Part shown: piece by piece, positions 6,708 to 15,006 of the stretch
Numbering within the stretch: the first letter of the stretch is position 1
Layout of the letters: each line of letters begins with the position of its first letter
NCBI RefSeq assembly: GCF_900115095.1
Contig: NZ_FOVH01000020.1
Coordinates: 1 to 64,000, forward strand
Reading direction: 5' to 3'
From: Actinomadura madurae
GTDB taxonomy: Bacteria; Actinomycetota; Actinomycetes; Streptosporangiales; Streptosporangiaceae
Length of the DNA: 64,000 nt
Notes under the pieces: generated by a model
Seen by the model: the letters and a program-made list of their open reading frames with translations, nothing else
Told to the model about the DNA's origin: nothing
Databases searched by the model: none
Translations under genes and position numbers: made by a program

Positions 6708-8477
6708 ATGACACCCCCCGCACCACCCGCCAGCACGAGGCGCGTCCGGGGCGACGGTGTCGACCTCGCCGTGTACGAGCAGGGCGACAGATCGCGCCCG
6801 ACCGTCCTCCTGGTCCACGGCTACCCCGACACCCACGCGGTCTGGGACGAGGTGGCCGGACGCCTCGCCGAGCGGTTCCACGTCGTCCGGTACGACGTGC
6901 GGGGCGCGGGCGCGTCGTCCCGGCCGTTCGGGCGCAGGCGCTACACGTTCGCCTACCTGATGTCGGACATGCAGGCCGTGCTGGACGCCACCGCACCGGA
7001 GCGCAAGGTGCACCTCGTCGGCCACGACTGGGGGTCGATCCAGGCGTGGGAGGCGGCCTGCACGATGCCGGACCGCTTCGCCTCCTTCACCTCGATCTCC
7101 GGGCCGTGCCTCGACCACGTCGCGCACTGGACGCGGCGCAACCTGGCCCGCCCGACGCCGTCCAACCTGCGGCGGGCCGCGGGGCAGGCCGCCCGGTCCT
7201 GGTACATCCACCTCTTCCGGACGCCGCTGCTGCCGGAGCTGCTGTGGCTGGCCGGGCTGTCCAAGCCGTTCACCAAGGCACTGGAGCTGGGCGAGGGCGT
7301 CACCCCGCGCGACGGCCACCCGGCGAGGACGATGGCCCGCGACGCCGCGGCGGGTGTCGGGCTCTACCGGGCGAATGTGCTCCAGCGCCTCCGCAGGCCC
7401 CGCGACCGCCGCACCGACGTGCCGACGCAGGTCATCGTCCCGACGAAGGACCTGTTCGTCTCGCCGCACCTGGTCGGGCGGCTCGCCGAGCGGGTCCCGA
7501 ACCTCTCGCTGCGCCCGATCGCGGCCGGGCACTGGGTGCCGCGCAGCCACCCGGACGTCGTCGCCCGCTGGATCACCGAGCACGTCACCGGCGTCCAGGG
7601 CCACCCGCTCGGCGCCGCGGAGTCCCGCGCCCTCCGGCGCGCCCGGGTCGGCCAGGACCGGCGCTCCTTCGAGGGCTCCCTCGTCGTCGTCACCGGCGCG
7701 GGCGGCGGCATCGGCCGCGCGACCGCGCTCGCCTTCGCCGAACGCGGCGCCGAGGTGATCGCCGCCGACCTCGACCCGGCCGCCGCGGAGCGCACCGCCG
7801 AGCTCGCCGGACGCGCGGGGCCGCCCGGCCACGCGTTCCAGGTGGACGTCTCCGACCCCGCCGCAATGGAGGACTTCGCCAAGTCCGTCCTGCACGCGCA
7901 CGGGGTGCCCGACGTCGTCGTCAACAACGCCGGGATCGGCATGGCCGGGTCCTTCCTGGACCACACCGCCGGCGACTGGCGCGAGGTCCTGGACGTCAAC
8001 CTGTGGGGCGTCATCCACGGCTCGCGGCTGTTCGCCCGGCAGATGGTGGAGCGCGGGCAGGGCGGCCACATCGTCAACACGTCGTCGGCGGCGGCGTTCA
8101 CGCCGTCCCGCGCGCTGCCCGCCTACTCGACGAGCAAGGCGGCCGTGCTCATGCTGTCGCAGTGCCTGCGCGCCGAGCTGAAGGGCGAGGGCATCGCCGT
8201 CAGCGCCGTCTGCCCGGGGATCGTCGACACCGGCATCACCCGGACGGCCCGGTTCGTCGGCAAGGGCGGCGCCGACGAGGCGCGCAGCCGGGAGCGGGTG
8301 GCGCGGGCCTACGCGCGCCGCGGCTTCGGGCCCGAGCGCGTCGCGGAGCGGATCGTCGCCACCGTGCGCCGCGACCGCGCGGTCGTCCCGGTCACGCCGG
8401 AGGCGCGCCTCGCCTCCCTGACGTCCCGGGTGGCGCCGGGCGTGCTGCGGCTCCTCGCCCGCCTCGACGTGGGCTGA
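6708..8477 (+). CDS. alpha/beta-hydrolase (epoxide-hydrolase-like)/short-chain dehydrogenase fusion, EphD-like
   Basis: A 589-residue two-domain enzyme. Residues 1-300 form an alpha/beta hydrolase with the oxyanion motif HGYPD near 38, the nucleophile elbow GHDWGS with Asp near 106 (epoxide-hydrolase style) and the catalytic His in AAGHWVP. Residues 320-589 form an NAD(P)-dependent SDR with TGAGGGIG near 330, NNAG, and the catalytic YSTSK near 472-476. The same fusion order occurs in mycobacterial EphD, a protein implicated in mycolic-acid metabolism. This organism probably lacks mycolates, so the substrate may be another long-chain lipid. A strong ribosome site (AGGAGA) precedes ATG 6708. 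Confidence 0.88.
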   Translation: MTPPAPPASTRRVRGDGVDLAVYEQGDRSRPTVLLVHGYPDTHAVWDEVAGRLAERFHVVRYDVRGAGASSRPFGRRRYTFAYLMSDMQAVLDATAPERKVHLVGHDWGSIQAWEAACTMPDRFASFTSISGPCLDHVAHWTRRNLARPTPSNLRRAAGQAARSWYIHLFRTPLLPELLWLAGLSKPFTKALELGEGVTPRDGHPARTMARDAAAGVGLYRANVLQRLRRPRDRRTDVPTQVIVPTKDLFVSPHLVGRLAERVPNLSLRPIAAGHWVPRSHPDVVARWITEHVTGVQGHPLGAAESRALRRARVGQDRRSFEGSLVVVTGAGGGIGRATALAFAERGAEVIAADLDPAAAERTAELAGRAGPPGHAFQVDVSDPAAMEDFAKSVLHAHGVPDVVVNNAGIGMAGSFLDHTAGDWREVLDVNLWGVIHGSRLFARQMVERGQGGHIVNTSSAAAFTPSRALPAYSTSKAAVLMLSQCLRAELKGEGIAVSAVCPGIVDTGITRTARFVGKGGADEARSRERVARAYARRGFGPERVAERIVATVRRDRAVVPVTPEARLASLTSRVAPGVLRLLARLDVG

Positions 8478-8527
8478 ACGCCGCCCGCCCGGGTACCCGT
8501 AGGGTGATCACCGGGAGGCGGTGCTTC

Positions 8528-10141
8528 ATGGCGGACGCCGTGGTCGTCGGCGCGGGCCACAACGGGCTCGTGGCGGCCAACATGCTGGCCGACGCGGGCT
8601 GGGACGTGGAGGTCCTGGAGGCGCAGCCCGAGCCCGGCGGCGCCGTGCGCAGCGACCGGGGCGTCCACCCGGACTTCGTCAGCGACCTGTGCAGCGCGTT
8701 CTACCCGCTCGGCGTGGCGTCGCCGGTGATGCGGGCGATGGAGCTCGAACGGCACGGGCTGCGCTGGCGGCACGCCCCGGCCGTCCTCGCCCACCCGCTG
8801 CCGGACGGGCGCAGCGCGGTCCTCGAACGCGACCGGGACGCCACGGCCGGCGGCCTCGACGCGCTCGGCGGCGGCGACGGGGAGGCCTGGCTCCGGCTCT
8901 GCCGCATCTGGGATGAGATGGGGGAGGACGTGCTGCGCGCCCTGTTCACCCCGTTCCCCCCGGTCCGGGCGGCGCTGCCGCTGGCGGTGTCGGCGCGGCG
9001 CGCGGGCGGGCTCCGCGTCCTGCGCTCCCTGCTGGCGCCCGTCCGCACGCTCGGGGAGCAGGAGTTCACCGGACCGGGCGGCCCGCTGCTGCTCGCCGGA
9101 TCGGCGCTGCACACCGACATGTTCCCCGAGACGACGGCCGGGTCGGTCTTCGGCTGGCTCCTGGCGATGATCGGCCAGCGGGACGGGTGGCCCGTCCCCG
9201 AGGGCGGCGCGGGCGAGCTGACGGCCGCGCTCGTACGGCGGCTGGAGTCGCGGGGCGGGCGGGTGCGCTGCGGCACCCCCGTCGCGTCGGTCGTCGTCCG
9301 GAACGGGCGCGCGCTGGGCGTCCGCACCGCGTCCGGCGAGCCGGTGCGGGCCACCAGAGCCGTGCTCGCGGACGTGTCGGCGCCGGCCCTGTACGGCGGC
9401 CTCGTCGGCTGGGAGGACCTGCCCGGCTCGCTCCGGGCGGACATGCGCCGCTTCGACTGGGACCACGCCACCTTCAAGGTCGACTGGGCGCTGTCGCGGC
9501 CGATCCCCTGGGCCTCCCCCGGCGCCGGACGCGCCGGGACGGTCCACCTCTCCCCCGGCGTCGACGCGCTGACCGACTACAGCGCGCACCTCGCCACGGG
9601 GCGCGTCCCGTCCGAGCCGTTCGCGCTCCTCGGCCAGATGACGACCGCCGACCCCGCCCGCTCCCCCGCCGGAACCGAGTCGGTGTGGGCCTACACCCAC
9701 GTCCCGCACCGGGTGAGGGCCGACGCCGGCCCCGACGGCATCACCGGCGCCTGGGACGAGCGCGAGCGGGCGGCCATGGCGGACCGGCTGGAGGACGCCG
9801 TGGAGCGCCTCGCGCCCGGCTTCCGCGCAACGATCCTGGACCGCCGCGTCACCGCCCCGCCCGGGTTCGAGGAGCACGACGCCAACCTGCGCGGCGGCGC
9901 GCTGAACGGCGGGACGGCGATGATCCACCAGCAGTTCGTGTTCCGCCCGGTCCCCGGCCTCGGCCGCGCCGAGACACCGGTCGCGGGACTCTACCTGGCC
10001 TCCGCGTCCGCGCATCCCGGCGGCGGCGTGCACGGCGCGTGCGGCGCCAACGCGGCCCGCGCGGCGCTCGCCCACGCGGGCCCGGGGGGACGCCTCCTCA
10101 CCCCCGCCCTCAACGCCCTGTCCCGCCTCCTCGCCCCCTAG
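8528..10141 (+). CDS. FAD-dependent oxidoreductase, phytoene-desaturase (CrtI)-like superfamily
   Basis: A 537-residue flavoenzyme. The N-terminal dinucleotide-binding fold is VVGAGHNGLVAANMLADAGW followed by the acidic VEVLEAQPEPGG. The C-terminal FAD motif is GLYLASASAHPGGGVHGACG, typical of the CrtI/amine-oxidase superfamily and especially of bacterial relatives of PYROXD2. It probably desaturates or oxidises a hydrophobic substrate. There are no crtB, crtE or other carotenoid genes nearby, so a carotenoid role is not supported. GGGAGG 9 nt upstream supports ATG 8528. The preceding SDR/hydrolase and PF10118 genes lie on the same strand with short gaps. Confidence 0.85.
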   Translation: MADAVVVGAGHNGLVAANMLADAGWDVEVLEAQPEPGGAVRSDRGVHPDFVSDLCSAFYPLGVASPVMRAMELERHGLRWRHAPAVLAHPLPDGRSAVLERDRDATAGGLDALGGGDGEAWLRLCRIWDEMGEDVLRALFTPFPPVRAALPLAVSARRAGGLRVLRSLLAPVRTLGEQEFTGPGGPLLLAGSALHTDMFPETTAGSVFGWLLAMIGQRDGWPVPEGGAGELTAALVRRLESRGGRVRCGTPVASVVVRNGRALGVRTASGEPVRATRAVLADVSAPALYGGLVGWEDLPGSLRADMRRFDWDHATFKVDWALSRPIPWASPGAGRAGTVHLSPGVDALTDYSAHLATGRVPSEPFALLGQMTTADPARSPAGTESVWAYTHVPHRVRADAGPDGITGAWDERERAAMADRLEDAVERLAPGFRATILDRRVTAPPGFEEHDANLRGGALNGGTAMIHQQFVFRPVPGLGRAETPVAGLYLASASAHPGGGVHGACGANAARAALAHAGPGGRLLTPALNALSRLLAP

Positions 10142-10325
10142 CGACCGCGGGCCGGGGCGAAAACCGGACGACGGCCCGCCTTCCCGGCGCGGGAGCCGGA
10201 GGTTTACCGGCTCGGGGTTTCCCCGGACGCCGGAACATGCGACCTTTGCAGGAACAAGCCCGGCGACCGGCCCCCGCCCCCGGCGGCCGTCGTCCCAGGT
10301 CCGAACCGGCACCGGAGCGTGAGGC

Positions 10326-10760
10326 ATGCGGATTCGCGACATCCTGCGGAGGAAGGGAGACGCGGTGGCCACGGTACGGCCCGAGGCCACCGTGCGGCAG
10401 CTGCTCGCCGTCCTGGCGGAGCACAACATCGGGGCGGTGGTGGTCTCGCCCGACGGCGCGTCGATCGCCGGCATCGCCTCCGAGCGGGACGTGGTGCGGC
10501 GGCTGCACGAGCACGGCGCGGCGCTGCTCGACCGTCCCGTCTCCGAGATCATGACCTCCGAGGTCCGCAGCTGCGGGCCCGCCGACAAGGTGGACGACCT
10601 GCGGCAGGCCATGACCGAGCACCGGTTCCGGCACGTGCCCGTCGTCGACGGCGGCCGGCTCGCCGGGATCGTCAGCATCGGCGACGTCGTCAAGAGCGCC
10701 ATCGACGAGCTGGAGAGCGAGCGCGAGCACCTCGTGGACTACATCCAGCGCGCCCCCTAG
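10326..10760 (+). CDS. CBS-domain pair protein
   Basis: A 144-residue cytosolic protein consisting of two CBS repeats: residues 8-60 (TVRQLLAVLAEHNIGAVVVS...GIASERDVV) and 73-132 (MTSEVRSCGPADKVDDL...HVPVVDGGRLAGIVSIGDVV). CBS pairs bind adenosyl nucleotides such as AMP, ATP or NAD and act as energy-state sensors. No enzyme domain is attached and the partner is unknown. GGAG about 8 nt upstream supports the ATG. Confidence 0.88.
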   Translation: MRIRDILRRKGDAVATVRPEATVRQLLAVLAEHNIGAVVVSPDGASIAGIASERDVVRRLHEHGAALLDRPVSEIMTSEVRSCGPADKVDDLRQAMTEHRFRHVPVVDGGRLAGIVSIGDVVKSAIDELESEREHLVDYIQRAP

Positions 10761-10784
10761 CCCCGGTCGGACGCAGGCGGGCGG

Positions 10785-12275
10785 TCAGACGTAGGCGGGC
10801 AGGGGCCGGGCCGCCGGCGCCGCCTCGACCTCCCGGAAGGCGAGCGCGATGCGCTCGGCGGCCTGCCGGAGCGTGTCCGGCGGCAGGACGTACGGGAGCC
10901 GCACGTAGTCCTCCAGGACGCCGTCCGCGCCGAAGACCGGCCCGGCGACCACGCGGACGCCGAGCCGCTCGGACGCCTCCGCGAGCCGCGACGAGACGGG
11001 CGCGCCGATCCGCGCCCACAGCGACATGCCCCCGGCGGGGAGCCGGAAGTCCCAGCCGGGCAGCAGCTCGCGCAGCGCCCCGGCGAGCGCGTCCCGGCTC
11101 CGCAGCAGGGTCTCGGCGCGCTCGGCGCGCACCTCCTCCACCCGCAGCAGCAGCTCCCGGACGATCAGCTGGTCCAGGACCGGGCTCGCCATGTCGAACG
11201 GCTCGCGGGCGAGCACCAGGCGGCGGGCCAGCGGCGCGGTGGCGCGGATCCAGCCGATCCGCAGCCCGCCCCACAGCAGCTTGGACGCCGACCCGATCGT
11301 GACGACCCGCCCGCCGGCGTCGAAGGAGGCGAGCGGCGGCTCGCGCGGCGCCCGCGGATCGTGGGCGAGGTCGGCGAAGGTCTCGTCGGCGACGAGGAAC
11401 GCGTCGGCCCGGCGCGCGGCGTCGACGAGCGCGGCCCGCTCGTCCGCGGACATCAGGTACCCGGTCGGGTTCTGGAAGTCGGGGATCAGGTACGCCATCC
11501 GGACGGCGGCCTGCCGCATGGCGCCCGCGACGAGCTCGACGTCCCAGCCCTCGTTGACGCCGACGGGGACGAGGCGGGCGCCGCGCCGGCGGAGGGCGCC
11601 GAGCGCGTGCGGGTACGTGGGCCGCTCCACCATGACGGCGTCGCCCGCCTCCACCAGGAGCTGGGTCAGCAGCGTGAACGCGTGCTGCGCGCCGGTGGTC
11701 ACGACGATCTGGTCGGCCCGGGTAGGGACGCCGCGCGCCGTGTAGCCGTCCGCGATGACCTGCCGCAGGCCCGCCAGCCCGGCGGGCTCGTAGCCGGGCC
11801 CCGCGCTGTGGCGGGGCAGCTCCGCCACGGCCGCGGCGACGGCGTCGCCGAAGACGGCCGGGGCGCCGGGGGCGGCGCAGCCGAGGTCGATGAAGGACGG
11901 GTCGTCGGGCGTCGGGTGGGCCATGCCGTACCGCCGCCCGGCCGGGACGGCACCGCCGGGCGGGCCCGGCTCACCGGCGGACGACATGCGCACGGGCGGC
12001 AGCGCCGTCCAGCTCCCCGCCCCCTGCCGGCTCTCGATGTAGCCCTCGTCGCGGAGCCGGTCGTAGGCGGTGGTCACGGTGGTGCGGCTGACGCCGAGCG
12101 CGGCGGCCAGGTCGCGCTCGGCGGGCAGCCTGGTCCGCAGCGCGAGCCGGCCGTCCAGGACGAGCCCGCGCACGGCCCGCGCCAGGGCCGCGTAGACGGG
12201 GCGTTCGCCCGACAGGTCGCCCAGCAGCCGGGCCAGGTTCGGACCGCTCACGTAACGCGTGCTCATACAGGCCAC
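10785..12275 (-). CDS. MocR-family transcriptional regulator (GntR HTH + aminotransferase fold), YczR-like
   Basis: A 496-residue regulator. Residues 25-95 form a GntR winged helix (LPAERDLAAALGVSRTTVTTAYDRLRDEGYI). The rest is a fold-type I aminotransferase domain with the PLP-binding Lys in TIGSASKLLWGG near residue 330 and QNPTGYLMS. MocR proteins sense PLP-related ligands and rarely catalyse. It is divergent from a YczE-type membrane protein, the standard arrangement for the YczR subgroup, so control of that neighbour is likely. GTG 12275 is taken as the start; a CAATAT hexamer 6 nt upstream suggests a leaderless transcript. ATG 12266 is the alternative. Confidence 0.9.
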   Translation of the reverse strand: MACMSTRYVSGPNLARLLGDLSGERPVYAALARAVRGLVLDGRLALRTRLPAERDLAAALGVSRTTVTTAYDRLRDEGYIESRQGAGSWTALPPVRMSSAGEPGPPGGAVPAGRRYGMAHPTPDDPSFIDLGCAAPGAPAVFGDAVAAAVAELPRHSAGPGYEPAGLAGLRQVIADGYTARGVPTRADQIVVTTGAQHAFTLLTQLLVEAGDAVMVERPTYPHALGALRRRGARLVPVGVNEGWDVELVAGAMRQAAVRMAYLIPDFQNPTGYLMSADERAALVDAARRADAFLVADETFADLAHDPRAPREPPLASFDAGGRVVTIGSASKLLWGGLRIGWIRATAPLARRLVLAREPFDMASPVLDQLIVRELLLRVEEVRAERAETLLRSRDALAGALRELLPGWDFRLPAGGMSLWARIGAPVSSRLAEASERLGVRVVAGPVFGADGVLEDYVRLPYVLPPDTLRQAAERIALAFREVEAAPAARPLPAYV

Positions 12276-12283
12276 TTTCGCAT

Positions 12284-12332
12284 ATTGGTCCTACATCTTC
12301 CAGTCCACTTCCCCGCAGAGTAGGACGAAATA
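12284..12332. promoter_or_regulatory. candidate YczR operator region between divergent mocR and yczE genes
   Basis: The intergenic gap holds a pair of oppositely oriented near-identical motifs: GTAGGACCAATA on the minus strand (12284-12295) and GTAGGACGAAATA on the plus strand (12320-12332). A third GGACT core lies on the minus strand 15 bp from the first. Paired GGAC boxes facing each divergent gene are what a MocR dimer site would look like. Binding is inferred. Confidence 0.4.
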
Positions 12333-12359
12333 ATGGCCACTAGTGGGGGAGAAACGATA

Positions 12360-12992
12360 ATGGCCTTGATGGCGCGCCGTCTGGTGCAGCTCTTCATCGG
12401 ATTGGCCTTGTACGGGCTGGGGATCGCCCTCCAGGTGTCCTCCGGCCTCGGCAACGATCCGTGGGACGTCTTCCACCAGGGCCTCTCGCGGCGTTTCGGG
12501 CTGTCGATCGGGGCCTGGATCATCATCGTGGGCGCGGCCGTGATGCTCGCGTGGATCCCGCTGCGGCAGCGCCCCGGCATCGGGACGATCAGCAACGTCG
12601 TCCTCATCGGCCTGTTCGCCGACCTGTTCCTGTGGCTGCTGCCCGACCCGGGTCCGCTCGCCGCGCGCTGGGCGTACCTGGTCACGGCCGTCCTGGTGGG
12701 CGGCTTCGCGACCGCCTGCTACATCGGCGCCGGGCTCGGCCCGGGGCCGCGCGACGGCCTGATGACCGGGTTCGCCGCGCGGGGCCGCTCGATCCGCGCG
12801 GTCCGGACGGCGATCGAGCTGACCGTGCTGGGAGCCGGCTGGCTGCTCGGCGGCACCGTCGGCGTCGGGACGCTGCTGTACGCCGTCGCGATCGGGCCGC
12901 TGACCCACGTCCTGCTGCCCGTTCTGACGATCAAGCCTCGCACCGCCGAGCCCGTGCGGGAACCGGAGCCGGAGCCGGCGGGCGTCCCCTAG
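12360..12992 (+). CDS. yczE: YczE/YyaS/YitT-family membrane protein
   Basis: A 210-residue integral membrane protein with about five hydrophobic helices and the family motifs GLGIALQVSSGLGNDPWDVFHQGL and GAGLGPGPRDGLMTG. The molecular function of the family is unknown, though a transport role is often proposed. ATG 12360 is chosen over 12333 because GGGGGAG lies 8 nt upstream of it. It is divergent from the MocR regulator, which probably controls it. The C-terminal tail is Pro/Glu-rich (EPEPEPAGVP). The stop overlaps the convergent glycerate kinase stop by four bases. Confidence 0.88.
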   Translation: MALMARRLVQLFIGLALYGLGIALQVSSGLGNDPWDVFHQGLSRRFGLSIGAWIIIVGAAVMLAWIPLRQRPGIGTISNVVLIGLFADLFLWLLPDPGPLAARWAYLVTAVLVGGFATACYIGAGLGPGPRDGLMTGFAARGRSIRAVRTAIELTVLGAGWLLGGTVGVGTLLYAVAIGPLTHVLLPVLTIKPRTAEPVREPEPEPAGVP

Positions 12993-14116
12993 CGGAGGTA
13001 GAGGCGGACGGCCTGCTCGGCGAGCGCGGCCAGCAGCGGCGCGGCGTCCGCCTTCAGCTCGGCGAGCGTCCGCGGGCCGTCGGCCAGGCTGAACGCGGCG
13101 GTCAGGCCGAGCGCGTGCAGGTCGTCCAGCGGCCCCGCCACCCCGCCGGCCAGGGCGACGCACGGCGCGCCCCGGTCGCGGGCGAGCGCCGCGACGGCCG
13201 AGACGACCTTGCCCGCGGCGCTCTGCCCGTCCACCCGGCCCTCCCCGGTGAACACCAGGTCCGCGCCCGCGAGCGCGGCCGGGAGGCCGACGGCCTCGGC
13301 GACGAGGGCGGCGCCGCCCGACGGCTCGGCGCCGAGCACGGCGACCAGGCCGCCGCAGGTGCCGCCGGCCGCGCCCGCGCCCGGCAGGTCGTGGACGCGG
13401 ACCCCGCCGTGCTCGGCCAGCACGTCGGCGAAGACGGTGAGGGCGGCGTCGAGCTCGGCCACCTGCCCCGGGGACGCGCCCTTCTGCGGGCCGAACACGG
13501 CGGCGGCGCCGTCCGGCCCGACGAGGGGGTTGGTCACGTCGCAGGCGACCCGGAACCGGGCGTCGCGCACCTCCCGCGGCAGCCCGGAGTCGTCGACCGA
13601 CGCGAGCCGGGCGAGCGCGGCACCGCCCGGCGGCAGCTCCTCGCCGGCGGCGTCCAGGAAGCGGACGCCGAGGGCGCGCAGCAGCCCGGCGCCCCCGTCG
13701 GTGCTGGCGCTGCCGCCGATGCAGACCAGGACGTCCCGGGCACCGCGCCGGACCGCGTCCGCGATCAGCTCGCCGGTGCCGGTGGTGGCGGCGCTCATCG
13801 GGTCGGGCGGGACGTCCTCGACCAGCGGCAGCCCGGACGCCGCCGCGAGCTCCACGACCGCGGACGTCCCGTCGCCGGAGAGGGCGTAGCGGGCCTTGAC
13901 CGGGCGTCCGAGCGGGTCGGTCGCGGCGACCTCGACCGCCGCGCCCGCGCGGGCGCGGAGGAAGCAGTCCAGGGTGCCCTCGCCGCCGTCGGCCATCGGG
14001 ACCGCGACGACCTCGGCGGCGGGCGCGGCCCGGCGGACGCCCTCCTCCACGGCGGCGCACACCGCCGCGGCGGACAGGCTGCCCTTGAACGAGTCGGGCG
14101 CGACGACGACCCGCAT
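12989..14116 (-). CDS. glxK: glycerate kinase (GlxK/GarK type)
   Basis: A 375-residue enzyme phosphorylating D-glycerate with ATP, feeding glyoxylate or serine breakdown into lower glycolysis. Family signatures: N-terminal VVVAPDSFKGSLSA, PMADGGEGTLD, CIGGSASTDGGAGLLRALG, FGPQKGAS and the C-terminal VFTGEGRVDGQSAAGKV. Length is normal for glycerate kinase type 2. Its ATG overlaps the stop of the upstream unknown gene by one base (TGATG), placing it third in an overlapping run after LD-carboxypeptidase and the unknown gene. Confidence 0.95.
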   Translation of the reverse strand: MRVVVAPDSFKGSLSAAAVCAAVEEGVRRAAPAAEVVAVPMADGGEGTLDCFLRARAGAAVEVAATDPLGRPVKARYALSGDGTSAVVELAAASGLPLVEDVPPDPMSAATTGTGELIADAVRRGARDVLVCIGGSASTDGGAGLLRALGVRFLDAAGEELPPGGAALARLASVDDSGLPREVRDARFRVACDVTNPLVGPDGAAAVFGPQKGASPGQVAELDAALTVFADVLAEHGGVRVHDLPGAGAAGGTCGGLVAVLGAEPSGGAALVAEAVGLPAALAGADLVFTGEGRVDGQSAAGKVVSAVAALARDRGAPCVALAGGVAGPLDDLHALGLTAAFSLADGPRTLAELKADAAPLLAALAEQAVRLYLR

Positions 14117-15006
14117 CACCGCTCGGCCGCGAGCGTGGCCAGCACGGAGGCGAACTCCTCCGGCAGGACCATCGTGTCGCCCTCGTAGCGGGTCGCCAGG
14201 TACGTCAGCTCCCCGGCGCGCCACCAGTACAGGTGCGGGCTGAGCGACCCCGGCCCCTCCTCGTAGGCGCGGTGGGCCTGCGCCTGCAGCTCCGTCGCCG
14301 CGGCGACGGCCTCGCGGTAGCGGGCCCTCGGATGGCCCGCGGAGATCTGGAGCGGGTGGGCGACGATGAGGCTGCGGTTGGGGGCGATGACCAGCGCGCC
14401 GTACGGGCCGATCGGCAGGTACTCCTCCAGCCACGCCAGGTGGGTGACGGCGTAGAAGGTCCAGCCGTGCAGGACCGAGACGCGGACGCCGCCGAGGTCC
14501 TGCTCGTCCAGCTGGAGCGGTCCGTCGGCGCGGACGTTGGCGCGGCCCAGCATGAACAGCGCGTCGCCCGACACCGGCCAGCCGTTCATCTCCTCGGTGG
14601 TGACCGTGCGGACGGTGGTGGGCGTGTCGACCACCACGACCTCGATCAGGCCGGGCGCGAACGGCCGCGCCGCGAGGACGCCGTTGTCGGCCTCCGCCGG
14701 GTAGATGCGGGTGCGCAGCAGGTGCTGGGCGAGGTCGAAGTCGCTGAGGTCCAGCGGCTCCTCGACCGCGGTGACGATCGTGGTGACGTGGTCGGAGACC
14801 AGCGCCGGCCAGTCGTCGCGCGGCACGAGCCGGGCGAGCTGCCGCAGGTCGCGCAGGCTGACGTGCAGCCGGTTCGCGCCCTCCAGCAGCATGACCTCGC
14901 CGGGCGCGCGGCTGCAGGCGTAGCCGAGGCTCTCGGCGACCAGGACGAGCAGTGAGTCGAGGGTCCCGTCGTCCCAGGACTCGGGACGGGCGTGGCGGCC
15001 GCTCAT
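14116..15006 (-). CDS. conserved hypothetical protein, remotely YtpQ/DUF1444-like
   Basis: A 296-residue soluble protein without signal peptide or membrane helix. The middle part (VVVVDTPTTVRTVTTEEM followed by a helix ending in LGRANVRAD) recalls the DUF1444/YtpQ pattern, in which a predicted value is followed by an 'A..NL' helix. This resemblance is by eye and weak. The rest, including the C-terminal HLYWWRAGELTYLATRYEGD, has no motif I recognise. Stop-start overlaps on both sides (ATGA with the carboxypeptidase, TGATG with glycerate kinase) show that it is a real gene translated in coupling. Function unknown. Confidence 0.75.
   Translation of the reverse strand: MSGRHARPESWDDGTLDSLLVLVAESLGYACSRAPGEVMLLEGANRLHVSLRDLRQLARLVPRDDWPALVSDHVTTIVTAVEEPLDLSDFDLAQHLLRTRIYPAEADNGVLAARPFAPGLIEVVVVDTPTTVRTVTTEEMNGWPVSGDALFMLGRANVRADGPLQLDEQDLGGVRVSVLHGWTFYAVTHLAWLEEYLPIGPYGALVIAPNRSLIVAHPLQISAGHPRARYREAVAAATELQAQAHRAYEEGPGSLSPHLYWWRAGELTYLATRYEGDTMVLPEEFASVLATLAAER

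Noticed and set aside
8528..10141. Carotenoid biosynthesis cluster
   Set aside because: The flavoenzyme is CrtI-like, but phytoene synthase, prenyl synthase or cyclase genes are absent; the sequence is nearer the PYROXD2-like group.
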